A stretch of DNA of 64,000 nucleotides from Ascidiaceihabitans sp. Its GTDB lineage: Bacteria; Pseudomonadota; Alphaproteobacteria; Rhodobacterales; Rhodobacteraceae. Shown here in pieces: positions 8,250 through 17,484 of the stretch. Both the position numbers and the translations under genes were made by a program. Within the stretch, counting starts at the first letter, position 1; each line of letters opens with the position of its first letter. The notes below the pieces were generated by a model. It had not been told where the DNA came from. It made no database searches and saw only the letters and a program-made list of their open reading frames with translations. The stretch covers positions 32,498 through 96,497 of the forward strand of contig JAPKAB010000008.1 in NCBI GenBank assembly GCA_028825475.1. The letters run 5' to 3'.

Positions 8250-9394
8250 CAGTGGCGTCCTAATTCGTTGATCACGGCGTTTATAACAGAGTCGGGTTTG
8301 ATCCCTTGCAGCACTGGGACATCCCACGAAACCCCGTTCAAAACAAGGTCAAAGCCGTCATTTTGCCCTACAAGCACGACATCCGCATTGCGCGGTCGCG
8401 CACAACCTTTGGAACAGCCAGAAACATGCAATGATCGGCCATTAAGGTGTGGCGTGAGGACGCGTGCAATGGCGCGGGTGCTTTGTTGGGTGGCCGTGCA
8501 AGCAGGTGCGCCGGGGCAAGCGTCCACGCCAAGCTCAGGTGCGTCTGGTATGGTGATAAAATTGGTTTCTGCGGCGTCTATCTGGCCACTCAAAAGAAAC
8601 ATGCGTGAATGCGTGAGCGTCAGTGTTGACGTTGGGTTTGAAGCCAATAACGCGCGTAATTCTGTGGCGGGTAGGCTGCCAAATGGTGCACCGAAAACGC
8701 GCCCTTGGGGCTGCTGTGCGGGCACAAGTTGTGCAGCAGGCTTATGAGAGGTTTCGCGCGCGAAACGAAGGGGCAAAGGCACTGACCCAAGATGTGCGGC
8801 CATGCGCCGTATATCGTTGTCGCGGGTTTGTGCGAACCAACGTGCGATGCTTATTAGTTCGTTAATTGCGGTGTCTGCAGTGACAGCCACGCCAAGGGGT
8901 GAACCATCGACGCGAACGATCAATCCACAGGGGCCTGTTTCGATCCGAATATCGGCGGGCGCATCGCTAAGTTGGGGTGGGCCATCGGCATCAATAGCAA
9001 AGCCGAATTTACCGGGTAGCTCTGGAAGTTCAGCGAGGCGTTCTGTGAGCTCAAGTGCAAGGCGTGCCGTCAGACCATCAGTCGATCGCAGGGGCGCACA
9101 GATGATGTTGCGCCGCGCCTCGATTTCAGGGGTTTCATCAAGCAGGTCGAGCGCAAGCAATGCATCAAGAACCGCTTGATGATTGTGTGGTTTGATCCCG
9201 CGCAGCTGCAGGTTAGCGCGATTGGTGAGGTCGATAATACCGTTGCCAAAGGTCGCAGATACGTCGCAAAGCCCAAGCGCCTGTGTATTGGAAAGTTGCC
9301 CCAAGCGTGGCCGCACCCGCATGATCAACCCGTCACCAGATTGCATGGGGCGCAAGGCACCGGGGCACCAGCCTTTTACTTCGGGACCACTCAC
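8249..9394 (-). CDS. cobG: Precorrin-3B synthase (oxygen-dependent)
   Basis: CobG is the monooxygenase that uses O2 to hydroxylate precorrin-3A at C-20 and form the gamma-lactone; it marks the aerobic cobalamin route. The protein (381 aa) belongs to the nitrite/sulfite reductase hemoprotein family and keeps the four-cysteine Fe-S/siroheme-type site: CPGAPAC near residue 290 and a SGCSKGCARP motif near 330. N-terminal residues KGWCPGALRPMQSGDGL are typical. The start overlaps the cobN stop by 4 bases. Its presence implies that at least this route needs oxygen. Confidence 0.93.
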   Translation of the reverse strand: MSGPEVKGWCPGALRPMQSGDGLIMRVRPRLGQLSNTQALGLCDVSATFGNGIIDLTNRANLQLRGIKPHNHQAVLDALLALDLLDETPEIEARRNIICAPLRSTDGLTARLALELTERLAELPELPGKFGFAIDADGPPQLSDAPADIRIETGPCGLIVRVDGSPLGVAVTADTAINELISIARWFAQTRDNDIRRMAAHLGSVPLPLRFARETSHKPAAQLVPAQQPQGRVFGAPFGSLPATELRALLASNPTSTLTLTHSRMFLLSGQIDAAETNFITIPDAPELGVDACPGAPACTATQQSTRAIARVLTPHLNGRSLHVSGCSKGCARPRNADVVLVGQNDGFDLVLNGVSWDVPVLQGIKPDSVINAVINELGRH

Positions 9395-12300
9395 GACAAC
9401 CGTTCTAATTCAGCGGCAATCGAATTGCGCTGCGTGTTCCATAAGCCAGCGTCATGTAGCGCGTTGAAACGATCACGCATGGCTGCAAGGGCTTCGGGGT
9501 TTGCATCCTCTAGGAATGAAACAACGCTGTCTTCGCCAAGGGTGGCGTCATAATAAAGATCAAATAGATGCGCCGGGACCACTTGAGCCAGATGTGCGAA
9601 TGCAGCCATGTGATCCAAGGTTGCTGCGATTTCGGCAGCGCCGCGAAAACCGTGACGTTGCATGCCGGCAATCCAGTCGGAATTGGCTGCGCGGGCGTGG
9701 ACAACGCGGGCGATTTCCTCGGACAAGGTGCGTGCGCGGGGTTTGCCTGCAACGGTGTTGTCGAGGTGATAAAGCTTGATGTCGCCACCACCCGTTGCGG
9801 CCTTTGCAGCCGCAAAGCCCGCCTCGTGAGTGGCGTAATCGACGGCAAGTAACAGATCAGTTTCAGGCAGGTCCTGTGGATGAACAAAGCTGTCAGCTGC
9901 CGCAACGCGGGCTTTGATGCCCTCTGCGTTCAGTGTGATGTCTTGACCGTCCAGTGCATATGAGCTGGCCTTTAGCCATGCAGCGCCTGCAGCAGCGCGG
10001 CTTTCCTCGTCATAGGTTTCCACCAATGCACCCATGCCAAGGCCGTAGCTGGCAGGGGCCGGGCCAAATACGCGGTCTTCGGCGTCTTTGCCAGCATATG
10101 GGTTCCAGTCGGCGGCTTCGTCACGTTTGGACAGGGCGCGGATGGCTTGGGAAAATAAGGCTGAGAGGGTTGGGAACACATCGCGAAACAGGCCAGAAAC
10201 GCGCAGGGTGACATCAAGGCGTGGGCGTTCCAGTTCAGTGATCGGTATAATTTCGATTCCAGAAACCCGTTCCGATCCTTCATCCCAAACGGGTTTCACA
10301 CCTAGTAGATGTAACGCCATCGCAAATTCTTCGCCAGCGGTACGCATGGTGGCGGATCCCCACAGGTCGACGATCAATCCTTTGGGCCAATCGCCTTCTT
10401 CTTGCAGGTGACGGCGCACCAGCTCTTCGGCCAGTTCGACGCCTTGGGCATATGCAGAACGCGTGGGGACTGATCGTGGATCAGTTGTGAATAAATTGCG
10501 ACCTGTTGGCAACACATCGGTGCGTCCACGGTAAGGTGATCCAGATGGTCCCGCATCTATCCGTTTGCCAGCAAGCGCATCAATCAGTCCGGTTTGTTCG
10601 CCTTTTGCAGAGGGCGTGGCATCGAAGGTGCCAAAGACAACGGGTGCGCGGCCATAGATATGCAGGCCGTCACCAAATTGGCTTTCTTTGATGTCACAGA
10701 CAAAGCGATCGATGCGCGTTAACGCCTCTGCGGTAGAAGTGGCCGTGTCTAGACCCAGATCAGCCTCAACGCCGATGGCTTGGGCCTCTGAACGAATGTC
10801 AGCTTGCAAGCGGTCGCGGCGGCGGGGGTCTAATCCGTCAGCGTTCGAAAATTCATCTAGCAGGGTTTCAAGTCGCAAAAACTGGTCAGGGGTTTTACTG
10901 TCCTTCATCGGCGGTGGGATGTGCCCCAAGGTGACAGCGCCAATGCGCCGCTTTGCTTGGGCGGCTTCGCCGGGGTCATTAACGATGAACGGGTAGATGA
11001 CGGGCAGATCAGCAATCAAGGCTTCGGGCCAGCATTCATCTGAAAGGGCAACTGATTTGCCAGGCAGCCATTCTAATGTGCCGTGGGCACCGACGTGGAT
11101 CAGCGCATCGGCTTTGATCGTATGGCGCAACCAAAGATAAAACGCGACATAGCCATGGCGCGGAACACGGGCGAGGTCGTGGTAATCGTCCTCACGTACA
11201 TCGCGCTCGCCTCGTTCTGGCTGCAACGCGATCAGCGCCGCGCCCCTGCGGGTGGCGGAAAAGTGTAGCGCATCATCGCGAAACGCCGGATCGTCAGAGG
11301 GGTTGCCCCATGCGTTTGATAGTTCGTCTTGCAATGTTTGCGGCAACGTTTGCAGCGCTGCCTGATAATCGGCTAGAGGCCATGCGATGGTTTCGGTCCC
11401 TAGGCTGACTTCAAGTGGCGCAGCACTTTGGGTCGCCCACCCAGCATCGTTTAGGTCATCGAGAATGGCATCGGTTGAAGCGATAGCGTCCAACCCAACG
11501 GCGTGCGCCATTTGCCAGTCTTTGCCTGGATAGGTGGAGAGGACGATTGCGGGTGTCAGATCGGCGTTGTTGTTTTGCCCAAGTGTAATCCACCGGATGA
11601 CACGTTTCGTGATTGCCTCAATCCGTGGGGGTTCAACACGGTGGGCAAAGCGAGCAAATTGCAGGTCGTGGTCTTTTTTGCGCGGCTCTTTAAAAGAGGT
11701 GACGCCTGAAAAAATGCGGCCGTCTACTTCTGGCAGGACAACGTGCATGGCGAGGTCTGTTGGAGAAAGCCCGCGTTCTTCTTCATCCCAGGCTTTGCGC
11801 CGCGACGTGGAAAGGGCAACTTGGAAAACCGGAACGCCCGCCGCGTCTAAAGGAGAGGTGCCGTCAGCTCCTTTGCCGGAAAACGAAGTGGCGTTGATAA
11901 TCGCATCAGGCTTTAGCGCGAGGGTTTGTCGGCGCAGCCAAGTGGCGGCGTCTGGTGCCTTTAGAGATGGTGCAAACAGCGCGACGACATCGCAACCCTT
12001 TGCCCTAAGGCTTTCGAACAAGGCTGTGATGGGAGCCATATCCGCAGAAGTGAGATAGGCGCGATAAAAACTGATGAGGACGCGGGGTTTTTCGCTGTCT
12101 GGAGCAAAGGCGGCAACAGGGCAGGTGACGCCGTGTTCAGGTGTCCATGCCCCAACGCTGGGTACGCCTTTTGCACCGCGTACTGGACCAGCATAAAGAC
12201 CTGCAGCAAGGGACAATTGCGCAAGGGCTGCTTGGGCTGCCACTTCACCACCTTGATCACACAGGTGGGATAGGCGGCGCAGGGTTGAGATAGGAAGAGT

Positions 12301-12684
12301 TGAGACCTCATCAAGCCGTGTATCTGTTCGACCATCCGCAGGGAGCACGGCCAAAGCAATGCCCTTTGCGCGACAAAGGGCTTCAACTTGTTGCAGGCCA
12401 TATGACCAGTAGGCGTAACCGCCGATCAAACGGATTAGGATACCTTTTGCGCCCTTAAGGGTTTGTTCAACATAGGTATCAACGGACAGCGGATGTTTTA
12501 GAGCTGTCAAATTGGCAAGGCGCAGGGTTGGCAGTTTGCCATCCCCACGATGCCAGCCAGCCGCGAAGGCACCAAGGTCACTGTCGGAGAAGGACAACAC
12601 CACAAGATCCGCAGGCGATTGCTGCAGATCAAATGGGGTTTCCGATTCCTCTAACCCGTGGCTTTCGCGAAAGACGACGTGCAT
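9391..12684 (-). CDS. cobN: Cobaltochelatase large subunit
   Basis: CobN is the H subunit of the ATP-dependent cobaltochelatase (CobNST), which inserts Co(II) into hydrogenobyrinate a,c-diamide. The sequence (1,097 aa) resembles CobN/BchH throughout, including the segments VGAHGTLEWLPGKSVALSDE, DLWGSATMRTAG and FRDVFPTLSALFSQA. It is shorter than the roughly 1,250-residue enzyme of Pseudomonas denitrificans but lacks no obvious central block, and no frameshift is apparent. The partner AAA subunits CobS and CobT are not in the window. The gene begins 6 bases after the cobW stop. Confidence 0.93.
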   Translation of the reverse strand: MHVVFRESHGLEESETPFDLQQSPADLVVLSFSDSDLGAFAAGWHRGDGKLPTLRLANLTALKHPLSVDTYVEQTLKGAKGILIRLIGGYAYWSYGLQQVEALCRAKGIALAVLPADGRTDTRLDEVSTLPISTLRRLSHLCDQGGEVAAQAALAQLSLAAGLYAGPVRGAKGVPSVGAWTPEHGVTCPVAAFAPDSEKPRVLISFYRAYLTSADMAPITALFESLRAKGCDVVALFAPSLKAPDAATWLRRQTLALKPDAIINATSFSGKGADGTSPLDAAGVPVFQVALSTSRRKAWDEEERGLSPTDLAMHVVLPEVDGRIFSGVTSFKEPRKKDHDLQFARFAHRVEPPRIEAITKRVIRWITLGQNNNADLTPAIVLSTYPGKDWQMAHAVGLDAIASTDAILDDLNDAGWATQSAAPLEVSLGTETIAWPLADYQAALQTLPQTLQDELSNAWGNPSDDPAFRDDALHFSATRRGAALIALQPERGERDVREDDYHDLARVPRHGYVAFYLWLRHTIKADALIHVGAHGTLEWLPGKSVALSDECWPEALIADLPVIYPFIVNDPGEAAQAKRRIGAVTLGHIPPPMKDSKTPDQFLRLETLLDEFSNADGLDPRRRDRLQADIRSEAQAIGVEADLGLDTATSTAEALTRIDRFVCDIKESQFGDGLHIYGRAPVVFGTFDATPSAKGEQTGLIDALAGKRIDAGPSGSPYRGRTDVLPTGRNLFTTDPRSVPTRSAYAQGVELAEELVRRHLQEEGDWPKGLIVDLWGSATMRTAGEEFAMALHLLGVKPVWDEGSERVSGIEIIPITELERPRLDVTLRVSGLFRDVFPTLSALFSQAIRALSKRDEAADWNPYAGKDAEDRVFGPAPASYGLGMGALVETYDEESRAAAGAAWLKASSYALDGQDITLNAEGIKARVAAADSFVHPQDLPETDLLLAVDYATHEAGFAAAKAATGGGDIKLYHLDNTVAGKPRARTLSEEIARVVHARAANSDWIAGMQRHGFRGAAEIAATLDHMAAFAHLAQVVPAHLFDLYYDATLGEDSVVSFLEDANPEALAAMRDRFNALHDAGLWNTQRNSIAAELERLS

Positions 12685-12690
12685 GTCAGC

Positions 12691-13725
12691 TTAGTCGACA
12701 AGCGCTGCGCGGATTGCGTCTGGGTTCACGTGGTCATGTTCAGCAATTACAACCAAACGGCCGCGGCGCTCTGTTGTGCCCCATGGTTGGTCGTATTGCT
12801 GACGCACGCGGGCACCAACGGCCTGCACCAACAGACGCATTGGTTTGCCTTTGACCGCGGCATATCCTTTGACGCGTAGGATGTTCTGATCCTTGGCCAT
12901 AGCTTCAATCCGGGCGACCAAATCTGCAGGATCTGCGATTTCCGGGATGTCGACCACGATAGATTCAAAATCATCGTGTTCGTGATCATCATGCCCATCG
13001 TGGTGTGATGGGCGTGCGTCCATGTCGTCTTCGGCGGCTGCCGCTAGACCAAGGATCACGCGGGGATCAACAACGCCTTCAGAGATTTCAACGATTGGAA
13101 TTGGACGCGGCGATTCAGCTTCGATGACCGCGCGGGCTTTTGCGATGCCATCGGCACCAGCAAGATCAGTCTTGGTCAACAGAATGATGTCAGCGCAGCT
13201 GATTTGATCCTCGAACACTTCGGACAATGGCGTCTCATGATCCAGTGAATCGTCTGCCTCGCGCTGGGCGTCAACCGCTGCAACGTTTGGCGCGAAGCGG
13301 CCATCGGCAACTGCTTCGGCATCGGCCAAGGCGATCACACCATCGACAGTAATTTTTGAGCGGATGTCAGGCCAATCGAAGGCTTTCAACAATGGCTTTG
13401 GCAGGGCCAAGCCTGATGTCTCGATCAGGATGTGATCGGGGCGTGGCTCTAGCGCCATCAACGCTTCAATCGTCGGTATGAAATCGTCAGCCACGGTGCA
13501 GCAAATGCAACCGTTGGACAGCTCCATGATGTTTTCAGCAGGACAATCGGGGATCGCGCAGGATTTCAGGATTTCACCGTCGACACCGACATCGCCAAAC
13601 TCGTTGACGACCACGGCCAAACGTTTGCCCTGTGGATTTTGAATAAGATGACGGATGAGGGTGGTTTTACCCGCACCCAAGAAACCAGTGATTACAGTGA
13701 CGGGAAGTTTGGCTAGATCGCTCAT
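12691..13725 (-). CDS. cobW: CobW, metal-chaperone GTPase (COG0523)
   Basis: A G3E-family GTPase associated with delivering cobalt to the CobNST chelatase. The 344-residue protein has the P-loop GFLGAGKT at residues 14-21, the metal-site motif GCICCTV at 72-78, an NKxD-like LLTKTDLAG, and a histidine/aspartate-rich stretch (HHDGHDDHEHDD) near residues 235-250 that probably binds metal. The C-terminal CobW_C domain ends at VD. It overlaps the DUF1636 gene by 4 bases upstream and is followed closely by cobN, which supports cobalt rather than zinc as its metal. Confidence 0.94.
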   Translation of the reverse strand: MSDLAKLPVTVITGFLGAGKTTLIRHLIQNPQGKRLAVVVNEFGDVGVDGEILKSCAIPDCPAENIMELSNGCICCTVADDFIPTIEALMALEPRPDHILIETSGLALPKPLLKAFDWPDIRSKITVDGVIALADAEAVADGRFAPNVAAVDAQREADDSLDHETPLSEVFEDQISCADIILLTKTDLAGADGIAKARAVIEAESPRPIPIVEISEGVVDPRVILGLAAAAEDDMDARPSHHDGHDDHEHDDFESIVVDIPEIADPADLVARIEAMAKDQNILRVKGYAAVKGKPMRLLVQAVGARVRQQYDQPWGTTERRGRLVVIAEHDHVNPDAIRAALVD

Positions 13726-14120
13726 TTGGCAGCATCCTGTGGCAAATTAAGTGGTGGGATTCGGGCAACGCAGTTCTTGCGGAAGTGTTCAGGGCGTTCG
13801 CGCCAAGGCACAAACCCGTCAGCGGCATTGTAGTAGCGGGTAACGCCATCTGTGATGATTTCGACCTGCGTTTCTGGGTCTAGGTTACCATAAACATAAG
13901 CATAGCGATTTCCGCCGCGCATCATGATGTTGCAGCCACCTTGGCAGTTTGTGAAACATTCAACGGCACGTACGGTCACGTGTTCCGGCAAATCTTGTTC
14001 TAACATGGCTTTGTGTAGTAGATTGCCAGGGCGCAGAGCGTCGTCTTCAATAGCTTGGCCCATCTTGCAAGTCGTACAGACCAGCAATTCAACGGGTTCT
14101 AAAATACTTGTATCAGTCAT
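13722..14120 (-). CDS. DUF1636 family protein, likely [2Fe-2S] thioredoxin-like ferredoxin
   Basis: A 132-residue protein with cysteines C15 and C18 (VCTTCK) and C55, C59 and C63 (ECFTNCQGGC). This spacing recalls thioredoxin-like 2Fe-2S ferredoxins, and I recognise it as the DUF1636 family, whose members occur next to cobW and cobN in aerobic B12 producers. The role is unknown; electron supply to CobG or metal handling with CobW are both possible. The start at 14120 follows an ATCATTC leader just after the riboswitch. The open frame upstream to 14357 is only translated riboswitch and leader. First gene of the cob operon. Confidence 0.82.
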   Translation of the reverse strand: MTDTSILEPVELLVCTTCKMGQAIEDDALRPGNLLHKAMLEQDLPEHVTVRAVECFTNCQGGCNIMMRGGNRYAYVYGNLDPETQVEIITDGVTRYYNAADGFVPWRERPEHFRKNCVARIPPLNLPQDAAK

Positions 14121-14224
14121 TCTTTTGGCCTCAAATTTAGAGGGAAAGAGTAGGGCCATCCGAAACCCCGCGCTTGGGGACCCGCATGCCCGGAACACCC
14201 CGTCCGGTTCACATAACGTCGATG

Positions 14225-14400
14225 CTGGCAGGTCTCCCGGCTTGCGGATCTGAGATTTCTCTCTCGGTCTGCCCGACCTTCCCGATCTTGCGATCAGTGG
14301 TGTTGGGCAACCTCTCCGGTCACGGTCGCGGGGGCGGCTGCGTTTCGGGGAAAACATTTCCCGTATCGCATTCCCTTTTCACCTGATTTAACACAGGCAC
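14225..14400 (-). promoter_or_regulatory. Cobalamin (B12) riboswitch of the cob operon
   Basis: On the minus strand the aptamer runs through AGGTGAAAAGGGAATGCGA (about 14390-14372), the GCAGCCGCCCCCGCGACCGT core (about 14343-14324), GGGAAGGTCGG (about 14285-14275) and the B12 box AGCCGGGAGACCTGCCAGC ending near 14225. About 105 bases separate it from the DUF1636 start. In that space two GC-rich hairpins can form, CCGGA...TCCGG around 14204-14187 and CCCC...GGGG around 14178-14165, which could be the expression platform. Binding of adenosylcobalamin would turn down the whole biosynthetic operon. Edges are approximate. Confidence 0.93.
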
Positions 14401-14458
14401 CAGCAAGGATTGGTTTGCGCCCGTCCCCATATATTGTCAAGCATTTGCGGAGCCTCAC

Positions 14459-15067
14459 ATGACCGACGAAAACACACGCCACACCGAGAAAATGAAAAAG
14501 ATCAAAGCGGCCCGTGATCGCATGATGGAGACCAAGACCGAAGAGAAGGGTCTGATCGTTGTCCACACTGGGCCAGGCAAAGGCAAATCATCCAGTGGTT
14601 TCGGTATGATAATGCGTTGCATCGCTCATGAAATGCCTTGTGCTGTTGTGCAGTTCATCAAGGGAAACTGGGCGACCGGTGAGCGCACATTCCTAACGGA
14701 ACGCTTTGCGGATGAGTGCAAATTTATTGTCTCTGGTGAAGGCTTCACATGGGAAACCCAAGACCGCGAACGTGACATTGCAGCGGCGCGTGCGGGATGG
14801 GAAAAGGCCAAGGAAGTGATTCTGGACCCAAAGATTGATTTCGTGCTGCTGGACGAGATCAATATCGCGTTGCGCAATGACTATTTGGACATTGATGAAG
14901 TCGTCGAGTTCTTGCAGACTGAAAAGCCATTCATGACCCACGTTGTTTTGACAGGGCGGAATGCGAAAGAAGAGCTGATCGAAGCCGCGGATATGGTCAC
15001 GGAAATGGGCAACGTGAAGCATCCTTTCCGTGATGGGATCAAGGCACAAAAGGGTGTGGAGTTTTAA
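14459..15067 (+). CDS. cobO: Cob(I)yrinic acid a,c-diamide adenosyltransferase
   Basis: CobO attaches the 5'-deoxyadenosyl ligand to cobalt. The 202-residue sequence has the CobA/CobO/BtuR P-loop GPGKGKSS at residues 38-45 and the conserved segments VQFIKGNWATGE, VLLDEINIAL and LTGRNA. A charged, probably flexible N-terminal arm (residues 1-28) precedes the core, as in other CobO proteins. It is transcribed away from the riboswitch operon; the intervening 60-70 bases must hold promoters for both directions. No riboswitch precedes it, so its control seems separate from the corrin-ring operon. Confidence 0.94.
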   Translation: MTDENTRHTEKMKKIKAARDRMMETKTEEKGLIVVHTGPGKGKSSSGFGMIMRCIAHEMPCAVVQFIKGNWATGERTFLTERFADECKFIVSGEGFTWETQDRERDIAAARAGWEKAKEVILDPKIDFVLLDEINIALRNDYLDIDEVVEFLQTEKPFMTHVVLTGRNAKEELIEAADMVTEMGNVKHPFRDGIKAQKGVEF

Positions 15068-15096
15068 AGTATTGCCTCGCAACGGTTGCACCAAGC

Positions 15097-15124
15097 GATG
15101 TCAGTGTTTGATCTCACTGGCATC
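15097..15124 (+). other. Hairpin downstream of cobO
   Basis: A 10-bp stem GATGTCAGTG / CACTGGCATC with an 8-base loop, containing one G-U pair on the plus strand. There is no run of T after it, so it is not a classical terminator; it may stabilise the cobO 3' end or work with Rho. Confidence 0.45.
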
Positions 15125-15182
15125 GAAAGCTATGCTACAGTAACCAACTATTCGGTGTATTTTAGTGCTGTCAGTTTTGGCT

Positions 15183-15392
15183 TCAAGCGAAGGAAGCTAC
15201 GAGAGAGGTAACAACAGCAATGCCGCCAGCGATGACCAGGCAAGTCGGATCTTGGAAGTGGTGATCGTAACCATATATGGCGCTGACAGAGGAAAGTGCA
15301 GTGATGAAAAAGGATGCGGCGCAAATCGCCGCTGATCCTAGCAAAGCTGCAGTGACGACTTTGGTGAAAATGTTGGATATGTTAATGTTCAT
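15183..15392 (-). CDS. Small two-helix membrane protein, unknown function
   Basis: A 69-residue open frame with two hydrophobic segments (about residues 10-35 and 48-68) split by a polar loop containing YGYDHHFQDP. A Shine-Dalgarno sequence AGGAGT lies 5 bases before the ATG at 15392, and hydrophobicity is continuous across both segments, which supports it being real. I recognise no family. It stands alone, convergent with cobO and divergent from cobQ. The DHH motif could bind metal, but that is speculation. Confidence 0.6.
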   Translation of the reverse strand: MNINISNIFTKVVTAALLGSAAICAASFFITALSSVSAIYGYDHHFQDPTCLVIAGGIAVVTSLVASFA

Positions 15393-15476
15393 TCTCCACT
15401 CCTACTTAAGCAATCAATAAGTAAGGTAACATATTTTTGTTTGTTTACATATACATTTATGTATTTTTTACCTTAA

Positions 15477-15499
15477 AACCTGTTTTTCTAAAACAGGTT
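15477..15499. promoter_or_regulatory. Perfect 10-bp inverted repeat upstream of cobQ
   Basis: AACCTGTTTT and AAAACAGGTT are separated by 3 bases in an AT-rich stretch between the 69-aa membrane protein and cobQ. It has the look of a regulator-binding dyad, but read as RNA it also forms a short terminator-like hairpin. Two similar segments follow at about 15507 and 15529 (GAGCGTTAACCTGAT and AAGCGCTGACCTAAT), spaced 22 bases apart. Confidence 0.4.
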
Positions 15500-15566
15500 G
15501 AAATGGGTGAGCGTTAACCTGATACAAGGGTAAGCGCTGACCTAATGACTAACGTACGGGAATAAA

Positions 15567-17009
15567 ATGAAGTCAATAATGATCCAAGGTACTGGCTCAA
15601 ATGTCGGGAAATCGATGCTTGTAGCGGGCCTGTGTCGTGCTGCTAAAAGACGTGGTTTATCCGTTGCGTCGTTCAAGCCGCAGAACATGTCGAACAACGC
15701 CGCTGTGACTATGGATGGAGGCGAAATTGGACGTGCACAGGCCTTGCAGGCTTTGGCTTGTGGGATTTTGCCACACACAGATATGAATCCCGTTTTATTA
15801 AAGCCAGAGTCCGAGGTTGGCTCCCAAGTTGTCGTTCAGGGTCGCCGCATTGCGACTGTCAAAGCGCGTGAATATGCGAAGTTAAAACCAACACTTATGG
15901 TCTCGGTTTTAGAGAGTTTTAAGCGCCTGAAATCTCAATATGATCTGGTCATTGTCGAAGGCGCGGGCAGTCCGGCCGAAATCAACCTAAGGGTAGGTGA
16001 TATTGCCAATATGGGTTTTGCTGAAGCGGCGAATGTACCTGTGATCTTGTGTGGTGATATCGATCGGGGGGGTGTGATCGCCCAAGTTGTCGGCACACAA
16101 GCGGTCATGGATTCGGATGACAATGGCCGTGTCGTTGGTTTCATGATCAACAAGTTTCGCGGTGACCCCAGCCTGTTTGATGACGGATACGAAATGATTA
16201 GCGATCACACGGGTTGGCGTGGTTTTGGAGTTGTGCCGTGGTTCAAGGATGCTTGGCGTCTACCGGCCGAAGATGCGCTTGATATTTCATCAGGTCCGCA
16301 GGACGGCACATTCAAAGTGGTTTGTTTGACCCTGTCTCGGATTGCGAACTTTGATGATATGGACCCATTGGCCCAAGAGCCAAATATATCGCTTGTGATG
16401 TTGAAGGCTGGCGAAGTCCTTCCTGCTGACGCTGATCTGGTTATCGTGCCGGGCAGTAAATCAACCCGTGGCGATCTTGCCTATCTTCGCGCGCAGGGCT
16501 GGGATGTGGATTTGGCGGCACACCATCGGCGCGGTGGTCGTGTGTTGGGTATTTGTGGCGGTTACCAAATGCTGGGCCAAATGATCAGTGACCCTGACGG
16601 GATAGAGGGGACGCTAGGTGACAGCGCTGGCCTTGGTCTGTTGGATGTTGTCACGCAGATGACGGGCGATAAACGTTTAACTTCTGTTCATGCTGTGCAC
16701 GTTGATACAGAGTTGCCATTTGAGGGATATGAGATCCACATCGGGCGAACTGTGGGTCCTGATAACGCGCGTCCTTTTGCGCATGTTGACGGTCAACCCG
16801 AGGGGGCACAATCCAGTGATGGGCGTGTCATGGGCAGCTACCTGCATGGGATGTTCAGCAATGATGCGTGGCGCGGTGCATTTCTAAATAGTTTGGGTGT
16901 GACTGCGTCGGGCAGTTACAGTTCAGGCGTCGAACAGGCGCTGGACGACTTAGCCGATCACGTCGAGACTTTTTTGGATGTTGAGGGAATACTGCAAGCT
17001 GCGAGTTAG
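15567..17009 (+). CDS. cobQ: Cobyric acid synthase
   Basis: CobQ amidates side chains b, d, e and g of adenosylcobyrinate a,c-diamide with glutamine and ATP. The protein (480 aa) has the N-terminal nucleotide motif [18 protein letters not shown], the [12 protein letters not shown] segment, [12 protein letters not shown] near residue 135 and a C-terminal glutamine amidotransferase domain with the nucleophile in [12 protein letters not shown] and a late histidine in GSYLHGMF. It is monocistronic in appearance and not preceded by a B12 riboswitch. Confidence 0.95.
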   Translation: MKSIMIQGTGSNVGKSMLVAGLCRAAKRRGLSVASFKPQNMSNNAAVTMDGGEIGRAQALQALACGILPHTDMNPVLLKPESEVGSQVVVQGRRIATVKAREYAKLKPTLMVSVLESFKRLKSQYDLVIVEGAGSPAEINLRVGDIANMGFAEAANVPVILCGDIDRGGVIAQVVGTQAVMDSDDNGRVVGFMINKFRGDPSLFDDGYEMISDHTGWRGFGVVPWFKDAWRLPAEDALDISSGPQDGTFKVVCLTLSRIANFDDMDPLAQEPNISLVMLKAGEVLPADADLVIVPGSKSTRGDLAYLRAQGWDVDLAAHHRRGGRVLGICGGYQMLGQMISDPDGIEGTLGDSAGLGLLDVVTQMTGDKRLTSVHAVHVDTELPFEGYEIHIGRTVGPDNARPFAHVDGQPEGAQSSDGRVMGSYLHGMFSNDAWRGAFLNSLGVTASGSYSSGVEQALDDLADHVETFLDVEGILQAAS

Positions 17010-17073
17010 AAACTTGCCGTTTGATTGGCACCATGCCATCGTTTAGAAAATACAATCTTTGAAAGACCAATGA

Positions 17074-17484
17074 ATGCCTAAATTGAAAATTTCATCGGCT
17101 GATATGGTTGCTTCTGCGCGCGGACGTATCAAAGAAATTGAGACACCAGAGCTGATTGCAATGTTGGATGACCCGTCAGTGATCGTTGTCGATATCCGTG
17201 ACATTCGTGAGCGCCAACGTGGCCACATTCCAGGCAGTTTTCACGCCCCACGTGGCATGATCGAGTTTTGGGTGGATCCCGATAGCCCCTATTTCAAACC
17301 GATATTTGGTGAAGATAAAACCTTTGTCTTTCATTGCGCATCTGGCTGGCGCTCTGCGATTACAACAGCCACCCTCCAAGACATGGGATTTAAAGCGGCG
17401 CATTTGAAAGAAGGTTTTTCAACTTGGGCAGAACAGGGCGGTCCAGTTGAGATTCCAACGCCCAAAGCAGGAACTGCGAAATGA
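17074..17484 (+). CDS. Rhodanese-domain protein
   Basis: A single-domain rhodanese of 136 aa with the active-site loop CASGWRS at residues 88-94 (catalytic C88) and the CH2A-like segment HIPGSFHAPRG at 51-61. Such proteins transfer sulfane sulfur, but the physiological substrate cannot be read from sequence. It overlaps pcaH by 4 bases (ATGA), so it is the first gene of the protocatechuate operon. A similar rhodanese at the head of a pca-type operon may protect or repair sulfur-sensitive iron chemistry; that is inference. Confidence 0.85.
   Translation: MPKLKISSADMVASARGRIKEIETPELIAMLDDPSVIVVDIRDIRERQRGHIPGSFHAPRGMIEFWVDPDSPYFKPIFGEDKTFVFHCASGWRSAITTATLQDMGFKAAHLKEGFSTWAEQGGPVEIPTPKAGTAK

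Noticed and set aside
9391..12684. Truncated cobN
   Set aside because: Shorter than the Pseudomonas form, but continuous, with both ends and central motifs; likely the normal length in this group.
13722..14357. Long open frame reading from the DUF1636 gene back through the riboswitch
   Set aside because: The extra 79 residues are translated aptamer and leader; the ATG at 14120 starts the recognisable protein.
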